This document shows, piece by piece, positions 47,691 to 56,971 of a stretch of DNA of 64,000 nucleotides. The notes beneath the pieces were generated by a model that ran no database searches, had not been told where the DNA came from, and saw only the letters and a program-made list of their open reading frames with translations. Within the stretch, counting starts at the first letter, position 1; the number at the start of each line of letters is the position of its first letter. Made by a program: the position numbers and the translations under genes. This DNA is from Paenibacillus sp. J5C2022 (GTDB lineage Bacteria > Bacillota > Bacilli > Paenibacillales > Paenibacillaceae). The stretch lies in contig NZ_JAOQJC010000030.1 in the NCBI RefSeq assembly GCF_025567625.1, positions 29,402 to 93,401 on the forward strand, in the 5' to 3' direction.

Positions 47691-50412
47691 GAACTTTCGC
47701 CCCCTCTTTCTCGTTAATGGAATGTCTCTCTCGCTCTTCATATCCGTCAGTGTCTTGGCCAAAGCAACGAAAGATCAGGTCCGGAGGAAGCGACGCAGCC
47801 GACTTATCTTCGGCTAGCAATCCGCCACACTTCTTGCGGAAGCACGATACCTCCACTTCCTTCCTCTCGCCAGGCAGCAAGGTGAAGAATTGCTCGCTTG
47901 CCGCCAGCCAGTAACCATTCGTCGTCTCCTCGCAACGGACATGCAGCGCCAGTGCTTGACCAGTATTCTCGACGATGTAGCTCCTGCGCAGGGAAGACAG
48001 TCCGAGGGTCGCTGTGCCACTGGCGTTGATGACTAATTCCGCAGGCTCTTCCGGCTCCCACCGGCCGACGCCTGACACTTGCAATACGGCGCCCCTGAGG
48101 CTGACAGCCCCGGCATAGACAGGCTCTTCGCCGTCTCTTCCGGCGGAGAAGAAGTAATCGGCCTGCGAGCCGTCCGATGCGTGGCCGTTCCCCGACTGCG
48201 ACAATGTCAGCCGTATCATGAACAAGCCTCGAAGCTCTTCCGTAATCGGCAGGTGCAATCGTCCTGCGAGCCGGCTTCTTCCCTCCTCATCCAGGCCGGA
48301 ATGGAACGTCTTCGACCACCTCAATTGCCCGTCCGAGCCGTAAGCTTCTGCGAGAACAGCAGTCTGCGTACCTCCTCTGCCGACCACGAATACCGGCGCA
48401 TCCAGCACTTCCCCGATCCCGTAATCCAGCTTGCGGTAATCCAGCGATGCCGCTGCGGGGAGGAACGCTTGGCGCATCCAGTAATAAGCCATCTTCGCTT
48501 CGCCGTAATAATCGATCAAGCTCGTGCAAGATATATTGGGGTATGGCTCGTTCAATTGCCAGATCATGCTTCCGCTGTTCCGGAATTGCCTTCTCCGATT
48601 CGCTTCCAATATGAAGCGCAGCCCCTCCGCCTGCATCCATTGGCTGGCATCGCTGAACGATTCCAGCGTCTTCATCGATCCGAACAGCGCTTCATCCCTC
48701 TCCAGCGTATCCCACCATTCTCCGTGATGGCGCCATACCAGATTATCCTTCATCGAAGCCGGACTCTGGTTGTCCGCTCCGACGAATTTGCGGATACTCT
48801 TCGCAGAGCTTAATCCATCTACTCCGAACTCGCTATGGAAGAGGTGGTCGGCATCTCCGTACAGGGAGTAATGATCAGGATTTCCTTGATACTTCCAGAA
48901 TCCGTGTACATCGTGGCTAACCCCTTTTTCTCTCGTAATGAACTCTACCGGGCCGGACGCCGAAGTCGGGAGGAACAATCTCTGCGAATCGTATCGCTCT
49001 ACCAATTCCTTCAACATCGCTATGTTCTCATCTTCATACGTGCAGGGCTTGTTAGGCGCCTCCATCAGCTCGTTGCCTCCGCTCCACACGGTTAGCGACA
49101 CATGGGAACGCTTTCTCTTCAGTGCCGACACAGCCGACAGCTTCAACAAGCGCAGATATTCCGGCTGCTTAGAGGGCATATTGTCCACCCCGGAGCTGGA
49201 CTGAATGAACTCTTGCCAGATCATAATTCCGTTGCGGTCGCACAGATCATAGAACTCTTCCTTCTCGATAAGACCGCCGCCCCACACACGCACCATATTC
49301 ACGCCGCCGCGCTTCATCATCTCCACCATATAGGCATACTGCTCCGGAAGCACATTGCCGTACAGATGATCAAGCGGCGTCAGATTCACGCCCTGAATGT
49401 AGACCTTGACGCCATTGACAACGAAGGTGTAAGGCAACGCTTCCTGCGGACTGCCTTCATTGCGCTCGTATCGCAGTGTACGGAATCCGGTCAGCAGCGA
49501 TTGCTTATCCAGGCAGCGCTCGCCATCCCTTATCTGAACGGTCACCTCATAGAGCGGCTGCTCCCCGTAACCGTTCGGGAACCATAGTTCGGGCTTCGCA
49601 ACCTCCAGCTCCAGTTCCGTGTGACCCGCAGCGCTGACGTCCACATGATTGCAAGCGCATTCATTGCCTTCCGGATCAAAAACTTGAACATGCAGCGACA
49701 GACGCTCATATCTTGCTTTGGTCTCCTCTTCCTTGATTGCCGCATTCCTTATCGCTGCGGATACGCGTACGATGCCTTGAGCGGTATCCAGAGTAGGCTC
49801 GGCGATGACATGAGTATCCTCCAGTGTGCAGCTATCGGCTATCCTTATATACACATCCCCCCATATTCCGATATTGACCAGTCGCGTGGAGAAATCCCAT
49901 TTGTAATTGAACCTGCTTTTCTGCGTATGCGTCTCGGATGTCCGGCCGATCTGGGCCATCTCATCCGGCGCATGCTTGACAATAACTGACAGAACCAGCG
50001 GACCTTCGCTTCGGCATCGCCCGGATATATCGAACACGGCTTCATGAAACATGCCTTTGTGCTCTCCAAGCAGTTGGTCATTCACATAAATCAGAGCTTC
50101 ATAATCGATACCTTCGAATACCAGCTCCGCCGACTCATTCTCCCCAAGATGGATCTCATCAATCGTTGTCCGATATACCCACCATCTGTTTTCCACCCAT
50201 TCGCAAGCCAAGCTATTCTGCTCGAACCACGGATGCTCGATCCAACCTGAGCGGTATAGATCATCATGCACTCCCCCGGGCACTGTGGCCGGCAGCCATT
50301 CCGTTACGCCAAGCAATTCGCTGCCAATCTCCATGCTCGACACCTTCAAAGGTACCCATGGCCAAAAGCCTTTTACTTGCCATTTTGAATTTGTCAAGCT
50401 CACTTTACGCAT
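47683..50412 (-). CDS. GH2 beta-mannosidase-like enzyme
   Basis: The product has 909 residues. N-terminal sugar-binding jelly roll (about 1-190), an immunoglobulin-like domain (about 190-300), the catalytic barrel (about 300-640) with acid/base E448 (WSGGNEL) and nucleophile E528 (HSEFGVDG), and C-terminal beta domains. The sequence style (PGGVHDDLYRSGWIEHPWFEQN near the start; RVWGGGLIEKEEFYDLCD) fits the beta-mannosidase branch of GH2. No signal peptide is seen, so it is cytoplasmic. It is the first gene of the minus-strand run and is divergent from LacI. Beta-mannose next to uronic acid in the target is a reasonable guess. Confidence 0.9.
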   Translation of the reverse strand: MRKVSLTNSKWQVKGFWPWVPLKVSSMEIGSELLGVTEWLPATVPGGVHDDLYRSGWIEHPWFEQNSLACEWVENRWWVYRTTIDEIHLGENESAELVFEGIDYEALIYVNDQLLGEHKGMFHEAVFDISGRCRSEGPLVLSVIVKHAPDEMAQIGRTSETHTQKSRFNYKWDFSTRLVNIGIWGDVYIRIADSCTLEDTHVIAEPTLDTAQGIVRVSAAIRNAAIKEEETKARYERLSLHVQVFDPEGNECACNHVDVSAAGHTELELEVAKPELWFPNGYGEQPLYEVTVQIRDGERCLDKQSLLTGFRTLRYERNEGSPQEALPYTFVVNGVKVYIQGVNLTPLDHLYGNVLPEQYAYMVEMMKRGGVNMVRVWGGGLIEKEEFYDLCDRNGIMIWQEFIQSSSGVDNMPSKQPEYLRLLKLSAVSALKRKRSHVSLTVWSGGNELMEAPNKPCTYEDENIAMLKELVERYDSQRLFLPTSASGPVEFITREKGVSHDVHGFWKYQGNPDHYSLYGDADHLFHSEFGVDGLSSAKSIRKFVGADNQSPASMKDNLVWRHHGEWWDTLERDEALFGSMKTLESFSDASQWMQAEGLRFILEANRRRQFRNSGSMIWQLNEPYPNISCTSLIDYYGEAKMAYYWMRQAFLPAAASLDYRKLDYGIGEVLDAPVFVVGRGGTQTAVLAEAYGSDGQLRWSKTFHSGLDEEGRSRLAGRLHLPITEELRGLFMIRLTLSQSGNGHASDGSQADYFFSAGRDGEEPVYAGAVSLRGAVLQVSGVGRWEPEEPAELVINASGTATLGLSSLRRSYIVENTGQALALHVRCEETTNGYWLAASEQFFTLLPGERKEVEVSCFRKKCGGLLAEDKSAASLPPDLIFRCFGQDTDGYEERERHSINEKEGAKVHV

Positions 50413-50602
50413 TTTGTCACTCCAATAGCTTTATAAATTCACATGCGAAGTCATTTCCGCTTGTGGTGTCCTTCCTGTAATAAACGATAACCCCGTCAAT
50501 TATCAAAATCAATTGTTTTTAACTTGACAAACCATTTTTGTAAAGTAATAAATACATTGATTATTGGCATGACATTTCTTAGAATAAAAGCAACCGCCGA
50601 GT

Positions 50603-50830
50603 TTGTACGATTTTTCGTACAACTCCCTGGCCACATTCGCTCGATCCGCCAACTTTGTACGATTTTTCGTTCAAAAGTGGCGGATTTGATGGCATTTTAG
50701 TCAACTTTGTACGATTTTTCGTACAACTCCCTGGGGACACACGCCCGATCCGCCAACTTTGTACGATTTTTCGTACAAAAGTGGCGGATTTGATGGCATT
50801 TTAGTCAACTTTGTACGATTTATCGTACAG
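50603..50830. repeat. Intergenic array D: five 20-bp palindromes, 52-bp period
   Basis: TTGTACGATTTTTCGTACAA, a perfect dyad with 8-bp arms and a TTTT loop, starts at 50603, 50655, 50707, 50759 and 50811, exactly 52 bp apart each time. Copies 2 and 5 each carry small changes in the right half (CGTTCAA; TATCGTACAG). The spacers alternate between two sequences: one with CTCCCTGG and CGATCCGCC, the other with AAAGTGGCGGATTTGATGGC. The last copy ends 25 bp before the LacI start codon. The rest of the 50413-50855 gap is AT-rich, with a TTGACA at 50524 that lacks a good -10. Confidence 0.93.
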
Positions 50831-50855
50831 CATTCATGAAAGGATTGTTTCCATT

Positions 50856-51887
50856 ATGAAAGGAAAACCCGGGAAAACATCCATGCAGGACCTTGCCGAC
50901 CATCTCTGCATTTCCAAAAATGCCGTTTCGCTCGCCATTAACAATAAACCCGGAGTCAGCGAAGAGCTGCGGGCCAAGGTGCTGGAAGCCGCCAACCGGC
51001 TAAATTACCGTTTCACGAAAAAAAATAAACAGGTTAGAAATAATCTGTTGATTCTTATCCCCTCTTATATTAAAAATGACCGCATTTTTTATTACGAGTT
51101 ATTCTGGGCGATTGAACAGCGAACGAAGGAGAATGGCTATAACGCCATGATTTGCGGTGTAACACCTGAGATGGAGGAAAGGCGGACATTGCCGGAGCTG
51201 TATGACGAGATGCCGTTCCACGGTATCATCATTGTAGGCGTCTTCCGTCTTGACTACGTGCGGAGACTGCTGGAGACCGGACTGCCGCTTGTCACGGTGG
51301 ATCATTGTTACGAGACACTTCAGCTGAATGCGGTCGTTACGGCGAATGAGGAGGAAGCTTACAAGATGGTGAGACATCTCATTGATTACGGCCACCGCGA
51401 TATCGGCTTTATCGGCTCCATTGAGATGACCCGAAGCTTCAAGGACAGATGGAGCGGTTATTGCCATGCCATGAAGGACGCCGGCTTGGACATTCAAGAA
51501 CAGTATTGCTTGCTTCAATCTTCGCCCCTGGAGGTGCTTCTGGGCAGCAAGGACGAGCTTACCGCTTACATTGACGGGCTTCGCTCCATGCCTACCGCCT
51601 GGTTCTGTGCCAATGACGTCATAGCCATCAGCATGATTCAGATTCTGCAGTCCAGAGGACTTACAGTGCCTGAGGATATTTCGATTGCTGGCTTCGACGA
51701 TATCGCCTCCTCTACCCTTATTGCGCCAGCGCTCACAACCATTCAGGTTCAGCGGGAACAGCTTGGCTTCGAAGCCGTAGATTTCCTTATTCGCCAGATC
51801 GAATTTGGCGGAGCGCCGGCGAAGCTGTCCGTCTATGGTGAGCTTATTGCCCGCGATTCTTGCACCTGGGCGAAAAAGAGCGATTAG
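50856..51887 (+). CDS. LacI-family transcriptional regulator
   Basis: The product has 343 residues from the ATG at 50856; upstream in-frame codons run through the palindrome array. The N-terminal helix-turn-helix and hinge are SMQDLADHLCISKNAVSLAI and KVLEAANRLNYRFTKK. The sugar-binding fold follows (HGIIIVGVF; DYGHRDIGFIGS; AWFCANDVIAISMIQILQ; ISIAGFDDIASS). The start codon is preceded by AAAGGA. It is divergent from the GH2-GH88-importer run and likely represses or activates it in response to an oligosaccharide. Confidence 0.93.
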   Translation: MKGKPGKTSMQDLADHLCISKNAVSLAINNKPGVSEELRAKVLEAANRLNYRFTKKNKQVRNNLLILIPSYIKNDRIFYYELFWAIEQRTKENGYNAMICGVTPEMEERRTLPELYDEMPFHGIIIVGVFRLDYVRRLLETGLPLVTVDHCYETLQLNAVVTANEEEAYKMVRHLIDYGHRDIGFIGSIEMTRSFKDRWSGYCHAMKDAGLDIQEQYCLLQSSPLEVLLGSKDELTAYIDGLRSMPTAWFCANDVIAISMIQILQSRGLTVPEDISIAGFDDIASSTLIAPALTTIQVQREQLGFEAVDFLIRQIEFGGAPAKLSVYGELIARDSCTWAKKSD

Positions 51888-51986
51888 CAGCCGACAAAAA
51901 AACTACGACGGCAAAATCAACTATCATTTCATTTGAGCCCACTTTTGCTCTAATACGCGGAGATAGACATCAGGATCACGATCAGA

Positions 51987-52030
51987 AGAACCAGGCACCG
52001 CAGATCATGCGGCACCTGGTTCTTTCATTT
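51987..52030 (+). terminator. Terminator after the LacI gene
   Basis: AGAACCAGG-CA-CCGC and GCGG-CA-CCTGGTTCT arms (51987-52001, 52009-52023) flank a 7-nt loop, followed by TTCATTT. Confidence 0.65.
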
Positions 52031-52090
52031 ATGTAGTTTGCAAACCACCGCCCGCAAAGGAACGGGCAATGTTTATTCGTCCGTGCGCGA

Positions 52091-52140
52091 GAAAAGCCGA
52101 ATTCCGGCTCTGGCTATTATGCTCCAAGCGGAATTCGGCT
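52091..52140 (-). terminator. Terminator after the ABC exporter operon
   Basis: AGCCGAATTCCG (52095-52106) pairs with CGGAATTCGGCT (52129-52140). On the minus strand the stem is followed by TTTTC. It lies 35 bp past the exporter stop codon. Confidence 0.75.
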
Positions 52141-52174
52141 ATGAAACGCCGGAGCCAGACAGCAACGCGACTGT

Positions 52175-54079
52175 TTATCCAGCCGTCATTGTGTTGGCGG
52201 TGAACTGGCTATTGTACAGATCGGCGTAGAAGCCGCCCTTGGCCAGCAGCTCCTCATGCGTCCCCTGCTCAATCACTGAACCTTTGTCCATGACCAGGAT
52301 CAGGTCGGCGTCGCGGATCGTCGACAGACGGTGCGCAATAACGAAGCTGGTGCGGCCCGCCATCAGCCGTTGCATCGCTTCCTGGATTTGCAACTCGGTG
52401 CGTGTGTCAACGCTGCTTGTCGCCTCGTCCAGAATAAGAATCGCCGGGTCGGCCAGGATCGCCCGTGCTATCGTCAGCAACTGCTTCTGGCCTTGCGAAA
52501 TGTTGGAAGCCTCTTCATTTAGTACCGTATCATAACCTTCCGGCAAGGTACGAATGAAATGATCCGCATGCGCAGCAACCGCCGCGTCCACCACTTCAGA
52601 CTCCGTCGCGCCCGCACGTCCGTAAGCGATGTTGTCGCGGATAGTGCCGTTGAACAACCACGTATCCTGCAGCACCATGCCGAACAGGCTGCGCAATTGC
52701 CCGCGCTCCATCTCCCGGATATTGCGGCCATCAACCGTAATCGCGCCGCCGTTCACTTCGTAGAAGCGCATCAGCAGGTTGACCAGGGTTGTTTTGCCCG
52801 CGCCGGTGGGTCCAACGATTGCTACCGTCTGGCCGCTGCCGACGTTAATGTTCATATTGTCGATCAGCGGAGCATCCGCGCTATAGCCAAACTGGACATC
52901 GCGGAACGCAACATCTCCCCGAGGCGCTGTCAGCACAACTGGTGCAGCCGGCTCCGGACTTTCCTCTTCCTCGTCAAGCAGTTCGAATACCCGCTCGGCG
53001 GAAGCGATTGTCGACTGAATAATATTGGCAATGTTCGCCGTCTGCGTAATCGGCATCGTGAACTGCCGCGCATATTGGATAAACGCCTGGATATCGCCAA
53101 CGCTGATTCGCTGCTGCGTCACCAGCACGCCGCCGACTACACAGATCAGCACATAGCCGATATTGCCGATCAGATTCATCATCGGCATGATGATGCCGGA
53201 GATAAACTGCGCTTTCCAGCTGGAGTTGTACAGCTTGCCGTTAATTTCATCGAATCGCTCAATCGACTTGCGCTCGCGCCCGAATGCTTTTACGATCGTA
53301 TGGCCCGTGTACATTTCTTCGACATGGCCGTTCAGTTCGCCAAGCTCCGCCTGCTGGCTCTTGAAATAAAGCTGCGACCGCTTCGCGATCATTCCGATAA
53401 CAACAAAGCTTAGCGGCAGCGTCAGCACCAGAATAAGCGTCAGCAGCGGACTGATCGTCAGCATCATGATGATAACACCGACAATCGTAACAATTGATGT
53501 AATAAGCTGAGTCAAGCTTTGCTGCAACGTATTGCTTATATTGTCCACATCGTTGACAACGCGGCTTAATATATCCCCGTGCGAGCGCGAATCATAGAAC
53601 TTGAGCGGCAGCCTGCCCAGCTTCTCGTTCACTTCATTCCGCAGCCGGTACACCACCTTCTGCGCCACTCCGGCCATCAGGTATTGCTGGAAGAAGCCGA
53701 ATATCGCGCTGACGACATACAACCCGCACAGCAGCGCCAGTATAAACGCAATGCCTTGGAAATCGACTGAAGCATCCGGGATTCCATGGATTTTGGCCAT
53801 CATGCCTTCGAACAGCTTGTCGGTTGCCTTGCCCAATATTTTTGGACTGAGGATGGAGAAGACAGTGCTCAATATCGCTGCCAGCACCACAAGCATCAGC
53901 TTCATCCTGAACGGGCGCAAATAACCCATCAACCGCTTGAGCGACGCTTTGAAATTTTTGGCCTTCTGACCGGGCATGCCCGCCATGCCGGGTCCAGGTC
54001 CAAAGCCCATCCGCGGACCACCGCCTGGGCCGCCCCTTGCTCCGCCTGCATTTTGCCGGCCGTCTCTGCTTGCACTCAT
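52175..54079 (-). CDS. ABC exporter, membrane plus ATPase subunit 2
   Basis: The product has 634 residues. A Gly/Pro/Met-rich N-terminal tail (about 1-40) is unusual. Six membrane helices (about 55-345) are followed by the ATPase domain: Walker A GPTGAGKTT (near 422), signature ISQGQ (near 525, instead of LSGGQ), Walker B ILILDEATSS (near 549, catalytic Glu present) and H-loop AHRLS. Its ATG overlaps the stop of the partner gene by 4 bp. With the partner it should form a heterodimeric drug or lipid exporter of the YfiB/YfiC or LmrCD kind. Its odd signature and the partner's altered Walker B would meet in the same, degenerate ATP site. Confidence 0.93.
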   Translation of the reverse strand: MSASRDGRQNAGGARGGPGGGPRMGFGPGPGMAGMPGQKAKNFKASLKRLMGYLRPFRMKLMLVVLAAILSTVFSILSPKILGKATDKLFEGMMAKIHGIPDASVDFQGIAFILALLCGLYVVSAIFGFFQQYLMAGVAQKVVYRLRNEVNEKLGRLPLKFYDSRSHGDILSRVVNDVDNISNTLQQSLTQLITSIVTIVGVIIMMLTISPLLTLILVLTLPLSFVVIGMIAKRSQLYFKSQQAELGELNGHVEEMYTGHTIVKAFGRERKSIERFDEINGKLYNSSWKAQFISGIIMPMMNLIGNIGYVLICVVGGVLVTQQRISVGDIQAFIQYARQFTMPITQTANIANIIQSTIASAERVFELLDEEEESPEPAAPVVLTAPRGDVAFRDVQFGYSADAPLIDNMNINVGSGQTVAIVGPTGAGKTTLVNLLMRFYEVNGGAITVDGRNIREMERGQLRSLFGMVLQDTWLFNGTIRDNIAYGRAGATESEVVDAAVAAHADHFIRTLPEGYDTVLNEEASNISQGQKQLLTIARAILADPAILILDEATSSVDTRTELQIQEAMQRLMAGRTSFVIAHRLSTIRDADLILVMDKGSVIEQGTHEELLAKGGFYADLYNSQFTANTMTAG

Positions 54080-55809
54080 GCTATCTCCTCCTCCGACAGC
54101 TGAGAAGCGACGATCTCGCGATATACGGCGCAGCTCTCCATCAATTCGCGATGATTGCCGATACCCGCAATCTGCCCTTCATCCAGCACAATAATCCGGT
54201 CGGCGTCCATAACAGTGCTTACGCGCTGCGCAACAATGATGACCGTTGCATCGGCCGTTTCCGGCTTAAGCGCCGCTCGCAGCTTGGCATCCGTCTTATA
54301 GTCCAGCGCCGAGAAGCTGTCGTCGAACAAATAAACCTTGGGACGCCGGATCAGCGCCCGGGCGATCGAGAGACGTTGCTTCTGCCCGCCGGACACGTTC
54401 ACTCCGCCTTGTGCCAGCATGGAGTCAAATCCCTCCGCCATCTCCGTCACGAAACCAAGCGCCTGTGCGGTCTCTGCGGCTTGCCGAATCTCCTCGTCGG
54501 TGGCATCTTCTTTGCCGTAACGGATATTGTCCGCTACAGTGCCGGAGAACAACACCGCCTTCTGCGGCACCAAAGCAATGTTCTGCCGCAGTTCCTCCTG
54601 CGTCCAGTTCCGCACATCCTTGCCGTCTAACCGAACAGCCCCTTCCGCCGCATCGAAGAAGCGCGGAACCAGATTGATCAGCGTCGACTTGCCCGAGCCG
54701 GTGCCGCCGATAATCGCCGTCACGTCGCCGGGGTTCGCCGTGAACGAAATCCCCTCCAGCGCCGGCTTCTCGGCGCCCGGATAGCTGAACGATACGTCCG
54801 CGAATTCCACGACGCCGCGCACGGCAGGCTTCGCGCCTACAGCGGCAGCCTTCGAATCCTTCACCGTTGCCTGAAGATCCAGCACCTCGTTAATCCTTGT
54901 CGCCGATGCCGACGCACGCGGCACCATCACAAACATCATCGAAAACATCAACAGCGAAAACATAATTTGCATCGCATATTGGATAAAAGCCATCAAATCG
55001 CCAACTTGCATCGCGCCGTTATCGATACGCAAACCGCCAAACCAGACGATGGCAATCGTCGACAGGTTCATGATCAGCATCATCAACGGCATCATCAGCG
55101 CCATGATCTGATTGACCTTCACCGCCGTATCCATCAAATCGCGGTTGGCATCGACGAAACGGTCTTTCTCATGCTCCGTCCGGTTGAAGGAACGGATAAC
55201 CCGAATCCCGGTCAGCCCTTCGCGCAATACAAGATTCAGCCGGTCCAGCTTCTTCTGGATTGCCTTGAAATAAGGCATCCCCTTGCGCACAATAAGCCAG
55301 ACCGACAGCGCCAGCACCGGCAGCGCAACCAGCAGCACCAGCGTAAGCTCGGCATCCTTGTACAGCGCCATAATAATGCCGCCGATACACATCATCGGAG
55401 CCATCACCATAAGACGCAGCATCATCATCAGTACCTGCTGCACCTGATTGATGTCATTGGTCGTTCGCGTAATCAGGGAAGCCGTCCCGATCTTGTCGAA
55501 TTCATGAAGCGAGAACTCCTCCACATGGGAGAATACCCGGCTTCGCACATCGCGTCCGAACCCCGACGATATTTTCGATGCGTAAAGACTTGCCAGCACG
55601 GACACAATCGCCCCCACCACCGTAACCGCCAGCATTAACCCGCCCATTTTCCAAATATAGCCGGTCTCCCCTTCCACGACGCCAATGTTGACGATATCCG
55701 CCATCAAGGTAGGAAGGTAGAGTTCCGCAAGCGACTGCATCAGAATCAGTACCATTACCAGCACTATTAAAGCGCGGTATTGCCTGGCATAACGAAATAA
55801 CCTCAGCAT
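54076..55809 (-). CDS. ABC exporter, membrane plus ATPase subunit 1 (degenerate Walker B)
   Basis: The product has 577 residues from the ATG at 55809; a TTG seven codons earlier overlaps the GAGGGGG site, which then lies about 13 bases from the ATG. Six membrane helices (LYLPTLMADIVNIGV in the first outer loop) precede the ATPase domain: Walker A GGTGSGKST (near 368), signature VSGGQ (near 473), Walker B VYLFDDSFSALD (near 495), where Asp replaces the catalytic Glu, and Q in place of the H-loop His (AQRVS). These losses are typical of one half of heterodimeric exporters. It is the first gene of the pair, read from the promoter at 55864-55893. Confidence 0.93.
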   Translation of the reverse strand: MLRLFRYARQYRALIVLVMVLILMQSLAELYLPTLMADIVNIGVVEGETGYIWKMGGLMLAVTVVGAIVSVLASLYASKISSGFGRDVRSRVFSHVEEFSLHEFDKIGTASLITRTTNDINQVQQVLMMMLRLMVMAPMMCIGGIIMALYKDAELTLVLLVALPVLALSVWLIVRKGMPYFKAIQKKLDRLNLVLREGLTGIRVIRSFNRTEHEKDRFVDANRDLMDTAVKVNQIMALMMPLMMLIMNLSTIAIVWFGGLRIDNGAMQVGDLMAFIQYAMQIMFSLLMFSMMFVMVPRASASATRINEVLDLQATVKDSKAAAVGAKPAVRGVVEFADVSFSYPGAEKPALEGISFTANPGDVTAIIGGTGSGKSTLINLVPRFFDAAEGAVRLDGKDVRNWTQEELRQNIALVPQKAVLFSGTVADNIRYGKEDATDEEIRQAAETAQALGFVTEMAEGFDSMLAQGGVNVSGGQKQRLSIARALIRRPKVYLFDDSFSALDYKTDAKLRAALKPETADATVIIVAQRVSTVMDADRIIVLDEGQIAGIGNHRELMESCAVYREIVASQLSEEEIA

Positions 55810-55863
55810 GGTTTCCAGCCGCCCCCTCAAAATTACTTTACTAGTGAAATATTCAATGGTTTA

Positions 55864-55893
55864 ATTATATATCCGTTTCCGAAACGGATTCAA
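55864..55893 (-). promoter_or_regulatory. Exporter promoter with palindromic operator in the spacer
   Basis: On the minus strand TTGAAT (55888-55893) and TATAAT (55864-55869) are 18 bp apart. The 19-bp dyad ATCCGTTTCCGAAACGGAT (55871-55889) fills the spacer and touches the -35. This layout suits a MarR- or TetR-type repressor; no such gene is in the window. Confidence 0.65.
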
Positions 55894-55910
55894 GTCCAGT
55901 AATTCGTAGA

Positions 55911-55955
55911 AAAAAAGAAAGCCGATTATCCGCTTCATGAGCGTGATAATCGACT
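55911..55955 (-). terminator. Terminator after the cell-wall hydrolase gene
   Basis: On the minus strand GTCGATTATC and GATAATCGGC arms (about 55921-55955) are followed by TTTCTTTTTTTC. It also lies just upstream of the exporter promoter and insulates it. Confidence 0.85.
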
Positions 55956-55963
55956 TCCATGCG

Positions 55964-56971
55964 TTATTTCGCAAACCGATGATTCCCGATTGTAACAATA
56001 TCGTCGAGACTGGACCAGAACTTGCCCTTGGATACTTTCGGATTGTAGAAGTAGATCGCACCCTCTACGTTGTTCTTGCCATTCAGCGCATCCTTAACCG
56101 CCCGAAGCACGCTCTTGTTCGGCTTGCTCTTATCCAGCAGGCCGTTATGAGCCGGCGGGAACTGCCGTCCGGAATAGATGACGTCGCGAATCGTCCCCGG
56201 GAATCTTGAATCCTTCACCCGATTAAGGATGACGTTGGCCACGCCCAGCTGCCCTTCATACGATTCGTAGCCGGATTCCACCTGCGTCAGCTTCGCCAGC
56301 AATGTGAATTCTTCCTCGGTGAACGGCTTCGCTTCATGGTCCAGTACGGAAGGCACAACGACACGAAGCTTCGCTCCTGCCTCTATGCTGTCCGCACTCT
56401 CCAATCCGTTGCGATGAAGCAGTTCCTGCTCGCTGGAGCCATGCTCCTTCACTGCGTCGGCAAAGCCATACTCTTCGGATATAACGGCGAGCGGCACCGC
56501 TGCCAGCTCCGCTACCCGTAATTCCTCATCCCACTTCACGGTCGCATGCATCAATTCCGCCGCCTGGCGCAGCGGCATGTACATGCGGCCCGATTCCAGT
56601 AACGGGAGCTCCTCCAGCATATACCGGCCCTCGTTGAAGTATACAACCGGAATATCTACGCCGAATACTATGATATCTCCCAGCGTCGTCTTAACGGTCA
56701 CTTCCTGATTGTCGCCATCCCACTTTACCTTAGCACCGAACAGTTCCGCTACGCTCGCTACCGGCACGAACAGCCGCTTCTCCTTGAGCAATAGCGGATC
56801 GGCCAGCTCTACTTCCTCTCCGTTCATGCTGATGGAGATATCCTTTGTCACCTTTACCTGCTCTGCCGATGTGACAGATGCAGCCAGCGCCATGCCTAAC
56901 AAGAACAATACAAGCGTCATAACTATACTTTGCGTTCTTATGAATAATTTCTTCCTTGTCCAATGATTCAA
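55964..56971 (-). CDS. SleB-type cell-wall hydrolase with copper-amine-oxidase-N domain
   Basis: The product has 335 residues and starts with TTG, supported by GGGAGG eight bases upstream. A signal or membrane segment (about 14-36) precedes a Cu_amine_oxidN-like domain (about 45-155; repeated LFVPVASVAELFGA and MYMPLRQAAELMHA units), a LysM-like or linker stretch (about 160-210), and a hydrolase_2 (SleB) domain (about 220-335) with the catalytic Glu in LTQVESGYESYEGQ and VANVILNRV. Such enzymes cleave peptidoglycan during germination or growth; the amine-oxidase-N part is a wall-associated module, not an oxidase. It stands alone between terminators. Confidence 0.9.
   Translation of the reverse strand: MNHWTRKKLFIRTQSIVMTLVLFLLGMALAASVTSAEQVKVTKDISISMNGEEVELADPLLLKEKRLFVPVASVAELFGAKVKWDGDNQEVTVKTTLGDIIVFGVDIPVVYFNEGRYMLEELPLLESGRMYMPLRQAAELMHATVKWDEELRVAELAAVPLAVISEEYGFADAVKEHGSSEQELLHRNGLESADSIEAGAKLRVVVPSVLDHEAKPFTEEEFTLLAKLTQVESGYESYEGQLGVANVILNRVKDSRFPGTIRDVIYSGRQFPPAHNGLLDKSKPNKSVLRAVKDALNGKNNVEGAIYFYNPKVSKGKFWSSLDDIVTIGNHRFAK

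Noticed and set aside
50603..50830. CRISPR array
   Set aside because: The repeats are 20-bp dyads, the spacers alternate between only two sequences instead of being unique, and no cas gene is in the window.
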